From Terriglobia bacterium (lineage in GTDB: Bacteria > Acidobacteriota > Terriglobia > Terriglobales > SCQP01): a stretch of DNA of 64,000 nt. Shown here piece by piece: positions 52,991 to 61,050 of the stretch (its first letter is position 1; each line of letters starts with the position of its first letter). The position numbers and the translations under genes are program-made. Location of the stretch: positions 1-64,000 of the forward strand of contig JAJPKR010000006.1 of NCBI GenBank assembly GCA_021323595.1, in the 5' to 3' direction. The notes under the pieces were generated by a model that saw nothing but the letters and a program-made list of their open reading frames with translations, did not search any database and had not been told where the DNA came from.

Positions 52991-54028
52991 ATGTCCATGC
53001 CGGGCCGCATCCTGATCGTGAAGCTGAGCAGTCTGGGCGACATCGTTCATGCGCTGCCGGCCGCCTGCTCGCTGCGCGCGACCTACCCCCAGGCCAAGAT
53101 CGCCTGGGCGGTGGAGCGGCGCTGGCTGCCGCTGGTGGCGAGCCGCGCCGCCTGGGACGAGGTCTTTCCCGTGGATACGCTGCGGCTGCGCGGCGACCCG
53201 CGCACCTGGCCGGACTTCTTGGGCGAGATGCGCGCGCTCCGCGCCTTCGCTCCCGAGGTCGCTCTCGATCTGCAGGGCACGTTCAAGTCCGCCCTCGTGG
53301 CCCGTTGCAGCGGCGCGCCGCGCCGGCTCGGCTTCGCCGCGCCGGCGCTGCGCGAACCCGGCGCGGGGTTTCTCTATACCCAGCGCGTGGCGCCGCAATC
53401 GGTGCATATCGTCGATCAGATGATGGATTTGGCGGCGGGCTTGGGGCCGCTGCAGCGCGTGCGGCAATTTCCCTTTCCCATTCCCGACGACGTTGCCGCC
53501 GGCGTGCAGCGCTGGCTGGAGGATAACCGCGTGGGGCCCTTCGTCTTCTTGTCGCCGGGCGGCGGCTGGGCCTCCAAGCGCTGGCCGACGGAACGCTACG
53601 CCTCGCTGGCGGAAGTGCTCTTGCGCGATCACGGCTTGGCGTCGGTGCTCAACCGCGGCCCGGGCGAGCAGGCCATGGATGACGCTTTCCGCCGCGCCTC
53701 GGCGATTCGCGCGCGCATTTTCTCCGGCGATACGCTGCATCTGGCCGCGATGCTCCGCCAAGCGCGCTTGGTGGTCGGGGGCGATACCGGGCCGCTGCAT
53801 CTGGCGGCGGCTTTGGGAACGCCGGTGGTCGCGCTCTTCGGCCCGACCGATCCGCGGCGCAACGGGCCGTATTCGAGCCTGGCGATCGTGCTGCGCAAGG
53901 AAGACCGCGTCAGCTATGCGCGCTCGCGCCGCTATTCTCCGGCGATGCTGGCGCTGACGGTCGAGGAGGTCGCGGCCGCGTGCGCCGAAGTGCTGCGCTT
54001 GCCCGCCTTGGGGACGACCTCCGCATGA
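52991..54028 (+). CDS. ADP-heptose:LPS heptosyltransferase (GT9, WaaC/WaaF-like)
   Basis: This encodes 345 residues. A GT9 enzyme that adds heptose to Kdo or to heptose I of the LPS inner core at the cytosolic face of the inner membrane. Motifs: RILIVKLSSLGDIVHALPA at the N-terminus, ALDLQGTFKSALVA, FLSPGGGWASKRWPTERYA, and the ADP-heptose site GGDTGPLHLAAALGTPVVALFGPTDP. The N-terminal SSLGD is more like WaaC (heptosyltransferase I), but the assignment is not certain. It is the last of the heptose genes, 20 bases after hldC. Confidence 0.9.
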   Translation: MSMPGRILIVKLSSLGDIVHALPAACSLRATYPQAKIAWAVERRWLPLVASRAAWDEVFPVDTLRLRGDPRTWPDFLGEMRALRAFAPEVALDLQGTFKSALVARCSGAPRRLGFAAPALREPGAGFLYTQRVAPQSVHIVDQMMDLAAGLGPLQRVRQFPFPIPDDVAAGVQRWLEDNRVGPFVFLSPGGGWASKRWPTERYASLAEVLLRDHGLASVLNRGPGEQAMDDAFRRASAIRARIFSGDTLHLAAMLRQARLVVGGDTGPLHLAAALGTPVVALFGPTDPRRNGPYSSLAIVLRKEDRVSYARSRRYSPAMLALTVEEVAAACAEVLRLPALGTTSA

Positions 54029-54612
54029 ATGCGCCGTCCACGCCGAGCCCGGCCGGCGGCGGCGTTTCCTTTGCCGCCGTGGCGAGCCGCATTCGCGTGC
54101 CGCTGGGCTTCGTGCTCGCGGCCCTCTTCATCTGGCTCGCCCGGCCCTCCGCGCGCACGCTCGCCATCGGTTTGCCCGTCGCCGCGCTCGGCCTCGCGGT
54201 GCGGGCGGCGGCCGCCGGGCATATTCGCAAGAACGACGTGCTCGCCACCACCGGGCCCTACCGGTACACCCGCCATCCGCTCTACTTGGGCAGCCTGCTG
54301 CTGGCCATCGGCTTCGTGATCGCTGCCGCGAGTTGGGTGCTGGCGGCGCTGGCGGCGGTGATGCTGGCGGCGATTTATCTGCCGGTGATTCGCCGCGAGG
54401 AGGCGTTCCTGGCGGCGCGCTTCCCTGCCGAGTTTGAGGCGTTCCGGCGGCGCGTGCCGCAATTGCTGCCGCGGTTTCCCCCGGCGGCCGCGCAGCGCGG
54501 CCAGGGATTTTCCTGGGGGCTTTACCGGCGGCATCGCGAGTACAATGCGCTTTTCGGCTATCTCGCCTTGACCGCGGTCGTGATTTTGAAGTGGTGGATC
54601 GCCAAGAGCTAA
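54025..54612 (+). CDS. Isoprenylcysteine carboxylmethyltransferase-like membrane protein
   Basis: This encodes 195 residues with four to five membrane helices and the ICMT/PEMT motif GPYRYTRHPLYLGSLL, followed by RREEAFL near 130 and EFEAFRRRVPQLLP. These enzymes methylate small lipids or isoprenoid cysteines with S-adenosylmethionine. It overlaps the heptosyltransferase gene by four bases (ATGA), suggesting lipid A or undecaprenyl work in the same operon. Substrate unknown. Confidence 0.85.
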   Translation: MNAPSTPSPAGGGVSFAAVASRIRVPLGFVLAALFIWLARPSARTLAIGLPVAALGLAVRAAAAGHIRKNDVLATTGPYRYTRHPLYLGSLLLAIGFVIAAASWVLAALAAVMLAAIYLPVIRREEAFLAARFPAEFEAFRRRVPQLLPRFPPAAAQRGQGFSWGLYRRHREYNALFGYLALTAVVILKWWIAKS

Positions 54613-55407
54613 ATGTCCAGCTCCTCACGGCCGTACGTCCTGATCTTGCTCCTCTGCGCGCCGTTGCTCGCGCAAAATTCGGCGCCCAGCCGCATCGCCA
54701 TTCCCAACGGCGAAACCCTCGCCTACCGCGCGACCTGGCGGTTGTGGCCGGCGGGGAACGCGACCCTGGCGTTCGCCGATAACGGCGCCAGCGACAAGAT
54801 TTCCTTTCGCGCGGTCGCCACCGGGGTGGCGGCGATCTTGTACCCGGTGCAGGACGTCATCGAGTCGGCTTACGATCCGCTGTCGTTTTGCGCGCAATCG
54901 GTCGAAAAGCAAACTCGCGAGGGGCGGCGCAAGCTGCACACCGAAATTCATTACTACCCCAGCCAAAAGCGCCTGGTGCTCGACGAGCAGAATCTTGACG
55001 GGCCGCATCCGGTGGCCAAGCACGAGGTCAAACCCATTCCCGGCTGCGTGCTGGATCTATTCAGCGCTTTGTATTACGTGCGCACGCTGCCGTTGCGGCT
55101 GGGCGAGGTGTACAACTTTCCCGTCAATGAAGGCGGCCAGACCGTGGAAGTGCAGCTCACGCCCGACATCAAGGAATCGCTCACCACCCCCGCGGGGACC
55201 TTTTCTTGCATCCGCGCCGAGCCGGCGGTCTTCAACACCGCGGTCTTCCGCCGGCCGGGGAAGATGTGGATTTGGTTCAGCGACGACAACCGCCATTTGC
55301 CGGTGATGGTCAAAGCGCGGGTGAGCTGGGGGACGATCACGGCCACGCTCACCAGCGTCACCGTGCCATCGCCGGCCGCGGCGCAGCCCGCGCCCCCGCC
55401 GCACTGA
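54613..55407 (+). CDS. DUF3108 exported protein
   Basis: This encodes 264 residues with a signal peptide (about 1-21, LLLCAPLLAQ). The DUF3108 body is a beta-sandwich resembling the LolA/LolB or VioE fold: NGETLAYRATWRLWPAGNATLAF, YDPLSFCAQSVEKQTREGRRKLHTEIHY, LDLFSALYYVRTLPLRLGEVYNFPV, CIRAEPAVFNTAVFRRPGKMWIWFSDDNRHLPVMVKA. Homologues are suspected to bind lipids in the periplasm. It begins directly after the preceding stop codon, so it belongs to the same transcript as the LPS genes. Confidence 0.85.
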   Translation: MSSSSRPYVLILLLCAPLLAQNSAPSRIAIPNGETLAYRATWRLWPAGNATLAFADNGASDKISFRAVATGVAAILYPVQDVIESAYDPLSFCAQSVEKQTREGRRKLHTEIHYYPSQKRLVLDEQNLDGPHPVAKHEVKPIPGCVLDLFSALYYVRTLPLRLGEVYNFPVNEGGQTVEVQLTPDIKESLTTPAGTFSCIRAEPAVFNTAVFRRPGKMWIWFSDDNRHLPVMVKARVSWGTITATLTSVTVPSPAAAQPAPPPH

Positions 55408-55420
55408 CCGGGAGAAGCCG

Positions 55421-56050
55421 GTGAGCCGCTTGCGATCCCTCTTGTGCTTGGTGCTGGCCGCGCTCGCGATTCCGGCGCGCGGGCAAGCGCCGCCGCCCGC
55501 GCCGCGCCAGCGCCATCTTCCCGCCCATTTTTGGCTGGTGGCGGCGGCGGGCTTGGCGGCCGGGCTCGCGATCGGAGAGGCAGGCGTGAGCTATGCAGCG
55601 GTGGCGCCCGGCCAGCGCGCGGTGCAGCGCGTGCGCGTCGGCGTCACCTTTGGCGCGATCGGCGCCGCGCTCGGCGCCGGCTGGGCGGCCGCCGCCGCGC
55701 CCTATCCGCCCGGCGAGAACGCGCCCCACTCCTTTTGGCGGGACCGCTGGAACACGCCGCTGCTGGCCGGGATCGTGACCGTGCAGGCGCTCGACTACAC
55801 CAGCACGCGCTATTTTCGTGACCGCGGCCTGCCCGAATGGCTCTTGACCAACAGCCTGGTGGATAACCGCGCCGCCTTCATCGCCACGGAAGCCGCCTCG
55901 GTCGCCGCGGCCATTGCGCTCGCCTATGTGCTTCATCGCACAGGCCATCATCGCTGGGAGCGACTGTTCGAAGCCGGCTATGTCGGCATGGGAATGGTCT
56001 CGGCCATCGCCAACTATCGCTATCCCACCGTAGGGCACGCCTTGTTTTGA
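55421..56050 (+). CDS. Hypothetical exported/membrane protein
   Basis: This encodes 209 residues from a GTG. The signal peptide is residues about 4-22 (ARGQA). Then come three or four Ala/Gly-rich membrane helices (about 36-52, 70-90, 110-125, 150-165) and a hydrophilic loop (RDRWNTPLLAG...LDYTSTRYF). No family is recognised. It is the last gene of the LPS-linked run, 13 bases after the DUF3108 gene. Confidence 0.6.
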   Translation: MSRLRSLLCLVLAALAIPARGQAPPPAPRQRHLPAHFWLVAAAGLAAGLAIGEAGVSYAAVAPGQRAVQRVRVGVTFGAIGAALGAGWAAAAAPYPPGENAPHSFWRDRWNTPLLAGIVTVQALDYTSTRYFRDRGLPEWLLTNSLVDNRAAFIATEAASVAAAIALAYVLHRTGHHRWERLFEAGYVGMGMVSAIANYRYPTVGHALF

Positions 56051-56510
56051 CGGCCACCCCCGGGCGCCGGCCCTAACGCCTGGAAAGTCCCGCCGCGCCG
56101 CTCCCCGGCCAACCTTTGCTGGCGCAAGCTGAATCCTACTTTTGAGGCCCCCCAGGGGAACCCTCCGCGGGCCGTCAGAGTCTTTGCGGCCCGCCGCTGT
56201 TTGACAACTGAATCTTGCCTTCCTCCGCCCCCAACCAACCGATGCCAAGGAGGGGATTGCCGGCCCATGGCCGCCGACACCCCTCCTTGCGGGTGCCCCA
56301 GTTTGGGTTCCCCTCGTTGGGAAGCTCAACACTGCAACGCGCTTTTTGGCTGCCTAGCTCCAAGCTCAACTCAAAGCGTCTCAACGATTTAGCCCTGATG
56401 TTCCAGCGGCCGTCGCATCAGGGGTGTTGACCTGTACTTCCGGCCAGGTAAAGCAGCCGAGGGCCGCGGCAGGGCAGGAGGCCGATGGGGCATTCGGCTA
56501 TGCTCGATCC
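56051..56510. other. Hairpin-rich non-coding region (460 bp)
   Basis: No credible gene is seen. It contains three perfect inverted repeats: GCGGGCCG/CGGCCCGC (56167-56174, 56187-56194), CAAGGAGGGG/CCCCTCCTTG (56246-56255, 56280-56289; the loop holds GGCC-CAT-GGCC) and CCCTGATG/CATCAGGG (56393-56400, 56416-56423). The base composition is less GC-rich than the neighbouring genes. It could be a structured RNA, a set of terminators, or remains of a mobile element. A TATGCT box at 56499-56504 lies six bases before the next ATG. Confidence 0.55.
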
Positions 56511-56873
56511 ATGCCGATCTGGCGCGTAGGCAAAAGCGGGTTTCGCTTCAATGCCATGCATTCCTTTCCCAACGATGGGGGATACGACCGCAATCCGCAT
56601 GGCCACGATTACGAGCTGACGATCTTGGTCGAGGGCACGCGCGCCGCCGGCGAAATGTTGCTGGATACGCGCGAGCTGAAGGCCCTGGTGGATGAGCACG
56701 TGATCGCGGCGTTAGATCACCGCGACTTGAATCAAGTTTTGCCCGACCCCAGCACCGAGGCGTTAGCCGAATGGATCTGGCAGCGCCTGCGGCCTCGCAT
56801 TTCCGCGCACGTGAGGCTGGGCATTCACCTCTGGGAGACGCGCACGACCTCGGTGGAATTCTGGGGTGACTAG
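56511..56873 (+). CDS. 6-pyruvoyltetrahydropterin synthase/QueD-like protein without catalytic Cys
   Basis: A 120-residue T-fold protein. The zinc ligands are visible as His17 (NAMHSF), His30 and His32 (PHGHDYEL), and WETRTTSVEF closes the fold. In QueD and PTPS a catalytic Cys precedes the HGH pair by four residues; here that position is Asp26 in YDRNPHGH and no Cys exists in the protein. It may have another activity (PTPS-III-like enzymes use other residues) or be inactive. The start was chosen because TATGCT lies just upstream and the fold begins at once. Confidence 0.82.
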   Translation: MPIWRVGKSGFRFNAMHSFPNDGGYDRNPHGHDYELTILVEGTRAAGEMLLDTRELKALVDEHVIAALDHRDLNQVLPDPSTEALAEWIWQRLRPRISAHVRLGIHLWETRTTSVEFWGD

Positions 56874-56928
56874 AGCTGCGCCCCAGCGGAGGTTGCGGCC
56901 AAGCTCCTAGAGCGTGCCGGATCGCCGT

Positions 56929-57348
56929 TCAGATGCCCTCGGTGCGGGGCAGGCGAGCATGCGCGGTGCCCGACCAGGCCAGCGTCAGCAAGAACGCGCT
57001 GTCTTCGAGAGCCTCGACGTCGTGAGGGATGGTGCGATCCAAGACCAGCACATGGCCGGCGGGCAAATCCGCGACGCCCTCGGAGCTGTGCACGCGCACA
57101 TGCCCGCTGACGGTTTGGATCGAGATCCGGCCGTCGGCGTGATGGCCGGGAATGCGCGTGCCGCCCTTCATGACCGTCAAGACGATGCGGAAATCGGCGA
57201 ATTTGACCAGGGTCTTGCTATTGCGCCCGGCTTGCCAGGGTTTTTCCGCGCGCAGTTGCTCGATTTGCTCAGCCAGATCGAAACGCAATGCCGGTCCGGC
57301 CGTGGGCTCGAGGACCTCGCGCATCCGGCCTTGGGGCGGAGAGGACAT
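56929..57348 (-). CDS. Cupin-domain protein
   Basis: This encodes 139 residues from the ATG at 57348, with AGGAGGT five bases upstream; a GTG two codons earlier is less likely. One cupin core is present: GGTRIPGHHADGRISIQTVSGHVRV is motif 1 with two His residues and a changed third ligand, and AGHVLVLDRTIPHDVEA is motif 2. No signal peptide, so it is cytosolic. It is divergent from the NnrS gene, which makes a role in the same stress response possible. Its enzymatic role is unknown. Confidence 0.72.
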   Translation of the reverse strand: MSSPPQGRMREVLEPTAGPALRFDLAEQIEQLRAEKPWQAGRNSKTLVKFADFRIVLTVMKGGTRIPGHHADGRISIQTVSGHVRVHSSEGVADLPAGHVLVLDRTIPHDVEALEDSAFLLTLAWSGTAHARLPRTEGI

Positions 57349-57469
57349 GGGCACCTCCTGGTAAGTATGAAACCGTTCCTAGACGATAGTATGCTCGTGA
57401 AAATCGCTCGCTTGCGGGCCTGAGCAAAATCATGGCGCCTCGAGCTAATCCGACGCAGGCTGGAAGACG

Positions 57470-59035
57470 ATGACCACGACGACCGCGCTGCCTCCGCAAT
57501 GGGCGGCAGCTTATGAACGAGATCACCGGCAAGCGCCCGACGCCGCCGATCCGGGACCGGAGCGAAGCGCGGCGCGGCTGCTGGCGGCCTTCATCCTGGC
57601 CGGGCTGGTTTTTCTGGCGCTGCCGGGCACGTTCATGGGGGTTTGGAATCTGGTCGAGATTTCGGCCCATCGCGCCCTGGCCGGGGCGAGCACGGCTTGG
57701 ATTCAAGCGCACGGGCAAGCGCAGGTCTTCGGCTGGGTGGGCAGCTTCATTCTCGGAATCTCGCTTTACATCCTGCCCAAGATGCGGCGGGCGCGGCTGC
57801 GCTCGATGGCGCTGGCGTGGGCCACCTGGGCGCTGTGGACGGTGGGAGTTGGCTGGCGCTGGGCGGCGGGCGTGGGCGCGGCGAATTGGCGCATGGGGCT
57901 GTGGATTGCGCCGGTGCTCATGATGATCGCCTGGGCGGGGAGTCAGTATCTGCTGATCTTTCCGCAGCACGGCCATCGCGAAAAATTTCCCAGCGATCTG
58001 GGCTCGTTGCTGGGAATCGTGGGCTTTGCCGGATTAGGCGCGGCGCTGGTCGTCAATTGGATCGCCGCTTGGCAGCTCGCCTTGCACGGCTCCGCGCCGG
58101 CCTATCCGCCGCGGCTCGACCGGATCGTGGTCGAGCTGGCGCTGTGGGGATTCATGCTGCCGCTGGCGTGGGGTTACAGCACGCGCTTCGTGACGGTCTT
58201 TTTGGGGTTACAGCCGCCGCGGCAGCACGCGGCGGCGGCGCTCAGCGCCGGTGTGACGGCCTTGATCGTGGTCTTGCTCGCGGGCCAGTTCTGGACGGCG
58301 GATCTGCTGGCGGTAATTTTGGTCATCGCCGCGATCTGGACGCTGCGCGTCTATGAGCCGGCGGCGAAGCCGGCCAAGCGGCAAGGCGTGTACCGGCATT
58401 ACCCGGCGTTCATTCGCGCTTCCTACGGTTGGCTGTTGGCCGGCGCGCTGATCGGCGTTGCCGCCGACGCCTGGCCGGCGCACCCGGGGCTGGGCGGCGC
58501 GGGGCGCCATGCGCTGACCGTGGGTTTCATCGCCACGTTGATCTTCGCCCTGGGGCCGCGCATCCTGCCGTCGTTCCTGAGCAGCCGTGAACTTTTCAGC
58601 TCGCGCCTGATGGCCGCCAGCCTGTGGCTGCTGAACGTGGGCTGTCTGCTGCGCGTGATCAGCGAAATCGCTGCTTACGGCGCGGCCACGGGCTGGGCTT
58701 GGCGGTTCTTGCCGGTCTCGGCGTTTTTGGAACTCGCGGGCGTGCTGGCGTTCGTGGTCAATATCGCGCTAACGGCCGCGCAGGCGCCGCGCGCCTGGTT
58801 CCGGCCGGAGACGATGGGCGTGAACGTGCCGCTGTATTGGTACGTCACCAGCTATCCCGGCACGCGCCGCCTGCTCATCGCCGAGGGCATGGGCACGTTG
58901 GCGAAAGTGCGAGACGTGCCGCGCTCGCTGACCTTGGCGGAGGCGGCCGCGGCGGATGGCCTCGACGCCGAGGCTGTGCTCGCGCGCTTGCACGATTTCT
59001 TCCGGCAGCGGCAGCCGCGCCGCGCCGGCGCTTAG
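57470..59035 (+). CDS. NnrS-family membrane protein with C-terminal DUF1858-like domain
   Basis: A 521-residue protein with about 12 membrane helices. NnrS is a haem/copper membrane protein that protects cells from nitric oxide and is usually under NnrR/Fnr-type control. Conserved features are HGQAQVFGWVGSFILGISLYILPK near residue 80, GRHALTVGFIATLIFALGPRILPSFL near 350, and a helix pattern that matches the family. The last 70 residues (YVTSYPGTRRLLIAEGMGTLAKVR...SLTLAEAAAADGLDAEAVLARL) read like a DUF1858 domain lacking Cys. Its stop overlaps the DUF488 stop in TTAG. Confidence 0.84.
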   Translation: MTTTTALPPQWAAAYERDHRQAPDAADPGPERSAARLLAAFILAGLVFLALPGTFMGVWNLVEISAHRALAGASTAWIQAHGQAQVFGWVGSFILGISLYILPKMRRARLRSMALAWATWALWTVGVGWRWAAGVGAANWRMGLWIAPVLMMIAWAGSQYLLIFPQHGHREKFPSDLGSLLGIVGFAGLGAALVVNWIAAWQLALHGSAPAYPPRLDRIVVELALWGFMLPLAWGYSTRFVTVFLGLQPPRQHAAAALSAGVTALIVVLLAGQFWTADLLAVILVIAAIWTLRVYEPAAKPAKRQGVYRHYPAFIRASYGWLLAGALIGVAADAWPAHPGLGGAGRHALTVGFIATLIFALGPRILPSFLSSRELFSSRLMAASLWLLNVGCLLRVISEIAAYGAATGWAWRFLPVSAFLELAGVLAFVVNIALTAAQAPRAWFRPETMGVNVPLYWYVTSYPGTRRLLIAEGMGTLAKVRDVPRSLTLAEAAAADGLDAEAVLARLHDFFRQRQPRRAGA

Positions 59036-59385
59036 GCGCGCAGCTTCCCTTCCAGAAACGACTTGAGGACCACGGCGTTATTGTGTTCGGCGTCGTGGGA
59101 GCTGTAGATCAGGGTCACCGGGCCCGCGCGCGCCGCCTCGAGCAGCGGCTGCCAGGCTTGGGAATTCGCCCGCAGTTCGGCGACATAGCGCTTTTGGAAC
59201 TCCGGCCATTTTTCGACATCGTGCGAGAACCACTTGCGCAGCGCGGTGCTCGGCGCCACGTCCTTGAGCCAACTCTCGAGCGGCAGATTTTCTTTCTTGA
59301 CGCCGCGCGGCCACAGGCGCTCGACCAAAAAGCGGCGGCCATCGCTTCGCGCCGGCGGGTCGTAAGCGCGTTTGAGGGCGATCAT
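59032..59385 (-). CDS. DUF488-family protein
   Basis: A 117-residue protein from the ATG at 59385, preceded by an AGGAGG-like site; the longer frame upstream is not family-like. The DUF488 signatures are YDPPARSDGRRFLVERLWPRGVKKENLPLESWLKDVAPS and the C-terminal VTLIYSSHDAEHNNAVVLKSFLE. The family is cytosolic and poorly characterised, often beside nitrite or stress genes. It shares four bases with the AhpD-like gene upstream, so both are read from one message. Confidence 0.88.
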   Translation of the reverse strand: MIALKRAYDPPARSDGRRFLVERLWPRGVKKENLPLESWLKDVAPSTALRKWFSHDVEKWPEFQKRYVAELRANSQAWQPLLEAARAGPVTLIYSSHDAEHNNAVVLKSFLEGKLRA

Positions 59386-59861
59386 GACGCCTCCTGGGCC
59401 ACCGGCTTGGCGGTGGGGTGATAAGTGCCTGCCTGGCTGCGGAACGAGATCGCCAGCCGATTCCAACCGTTGATGGCGATGATGGCCATGGTCAGATCGA
59501 TCATCTCCTGTTCGTTGAATTCGCGGCGGGCCTCTTCATAGACTTCGTCGGGAACGTGGGAATCGGCGACGAGGGTGACGGCTTCGGTCCAGGCGAGGGC
59601 GGCGCGCTCGCGCGGCGAGTAGAAGGGCGCTTCGCGCCAGGCCGGGAGCACGTAGAGGCGTTGCTCGGTTTCACCCAGTTGCCGCGCGTCCTGCGAATGC
59701 ATGTCCAAGCAGTAGGCGCAGCCGTTGAGCTGCGAAGCGCGCATCTTGACCAATTCCAGCAGCTTCGGATCGAGGCCGGAATGGTTGACGTATTCCTGAA
59801 CTCCGTACATGGCGCGCATCGCGCCGGCCGCCAGTTTCGAGTAGGCGATTCTTTGTTTCAT
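59382..59861 (-). CDS. AhpD-like carboxymuconolactone decarboxylase-family peroxidase
   Basis: A 159-residue alpha-helical protein with the redox pair Cys48 and Cys51 in NGCAYCLDMHSQDAR. The motif ExxCxxC-x3-H is typical of AhpD-like alkyl hydroperoxidases. The rest of the family (EAVTLVADSHVPDEVYEEARREFNEQEMIDL...INGWNRLAIS) is complete. It probably removes peroxides or acts as a redox adaptor in the same stress response. A TATGCT box stands directly upstream on the minus strand, and the gene is divergent from the Crp/Fnr regulator across 51 bases. Confidence 0.88.
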   Translation of the reverse strand: MKQRIAYSKLAAGAMRAMYGVQEYVNHSGLDPKLLELVKMRASQLNGCAYCLDMHSQDARQLGETEQRLYVLPAWREAPFYSPRERAALAWTEAVTLVADSHVPDEVYEEARREFNEQEMIDLTMAIIAINGWNRLAISFRSQAGTYHPTAKPVAQEAS

Positions 59862-59912
59862 CGCACCTCCTCCGTTTCAAGCATACCGCTCGGGGATGAT
59901 TGAGAATGAACG

Positions 59913-60593
59913 GTGACGATGACGACGGCGCTCTCGAACGTGCTGGCGGCTCTGCCGGGAAAACCGCGGCGCTGGCGCTTGAGCCGCGGGCAGGCGGTGT
60001 GGCGGGCCGGCGATCCGGCGCGGGACTTCATCGCGGTGGAAAGCGGCCTGGTCAAGATCGTGCGGCTGGGGCCGGAGGGCGTGGAAGCGATCGTGGGCCT
60101 ATTCGGCCCGGGCGATTCGATCGGCGACACGGCGGTGATCGAGCGCGGCGTGTATCCCGCCGACGCCATCGTCGCCAGCCGCGCCGCGGCGCTCGCGGGC
60201 ATCGAAGCGGCGCCGGTGTTGCGGGCGGCGGAGAGCGACGCGCGGCTGGCGGCGGCGCTGCGGGAGGCCTTGCTGGCCCACACGCACGCGCTGCGAAACA
60301 AGATCGAGGTCATGACTGCGGGCGGCGTGTCGGAACGCGTCGCCACGCTGCTGCTGCTGCTGGCACGGCGCTTCGGACACCCGGCCGGCGGCGGGGTCGA
60401 GATTCCCATCGCGCTTTCCCGCACGGAATTGGCGGCCTTGGTGGGCGCCACGGTCGAAACCACCATTCGCGTTCTCAGCGCCTGGCGCCGCCAGGGGCTT
60501 GTGCTTTCGCTGCCCCAAGGCCTGCGGCTCACTGCCGCCGGGCTCGAGACGCTGGGGCGGAGCGCCGCCGCCGCGTCCTTCGAGGACAAGTGA
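59913..60593 (+). CDS. Crp/Fnr-family regulator without cysteines (Dnr-like)
   Basis: A 226-residue regulator starting with GTG at 59913 or ATG at 59919. The cNMP-binding-type sensor domain occupies residues about 15-115 (GLVKIVRLGPEGVEAIVGLFGPGDSIG), then comes the dimer helix and a winged HTH (LSRTELAALVGATVETTIRVLSAWRRQGLV). It contains no Cys, so it cannot hold the [4Fe-4S] cluster of Fnr. Dnr/NnrR regulators, which sense nitric oxide by haem, also lack it. With NnrS, AhpD and DUF488 alongside, an NO-responsive role is a reasonable inference. Confidence 0.85.
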   Translation: MTMTTALSNVLAALPGKPRRWRLSRGQAVWRAGDPARDFIAVESGLVKIVRLGPEGVEAIVGLFGPGDSIGDTAVIERGVYPADAIVASRAAALAGIEAAPVLRAAESDARLAAALREALLAHTHALRNKIEVMTAGGVSERVATLLLLLARRFGHPAGGGVEIPIALSRTELAALVGATVETTIRVLSAWRRQGLVLSLPQGLRLTAAGLETLGRSAAAASFEDK

Positions 60594-60722
60594 GGGCCTG
60601 CGGCAGGCGCCGCCTCGCTTCATCGCCGCTGGCGCGGCTGCGCCGGTTCGTCGCCGCTGCCGCAGCTTGGCCCACGGACATCCGGGTACGCTCGCCCGGC
60701 GAACCTCGCGGCGCCTCGAACG

Positions 60723-61046
60723 TCAGTGAGCGCCGCAGGTGATCGGTTCGACGCCGCCGCCCAGGCGGCAGTGCAACACGACCAACTCGAGGTCTTCGCG
60801 GGCCTCGATGGAATGCGGCGTCTTGGGCGCCATGTCGATGACGTCGCCGGGGGCGATGGAGCGCGGCTCGCCGTTCACGGTGAAGGTGCCGGAGCCGCGG
60901 ACGACGACGGCGATGACATCGGCATTGCTGTCATGGGTCGGAACGGACGCGCCGGCGCGGACGCCCAAGCGCACGGCGCGCACGCCGGCGCGCTCAAAGA
61001 TCGGGCCCTTGCGAACGGGTGCTTCTAAAACAGTGGTTTCGGCCAT
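60723..61046 (-). CDS. Small cupin protein, coupled to agmatine deiminase
   Basis: A 107-residue single cupin from the ATG at 61046. Motif 1 is VPTHDSNADVIAVVVRGSGTFTVNG with one His, and motif 2 is APGDVIDMAPKTPHSIEAREDLELVVLHC. It is cytosolic. It begins four bases after the stop of the agmatine deiminase gene, so the two are co-translated and it may regulate or assist polyamine synthesis. Otherwise unassigned. Confidence 0.75.
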   Translation of the reverse strand: MAETTVLEAPVRKGPIFERAGVRAVRLGVRAGASVPTHDSNADVIAVVVRGSGTFTVNGEPRSIAPGDVIDMAPKTPHSIEAREDLELVVLHCRLGGGVEPITCGAH

Positions 61047-61050
61047 GACT

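Noticed and set aside
59862-59912. Classical Fnr box (TTGAT-N4-ATCAA) between the AhpD-like and regulator genes
   Set aside because: Only partial matches such as GATTGAGAATG are present; the second half-site is not convincing.
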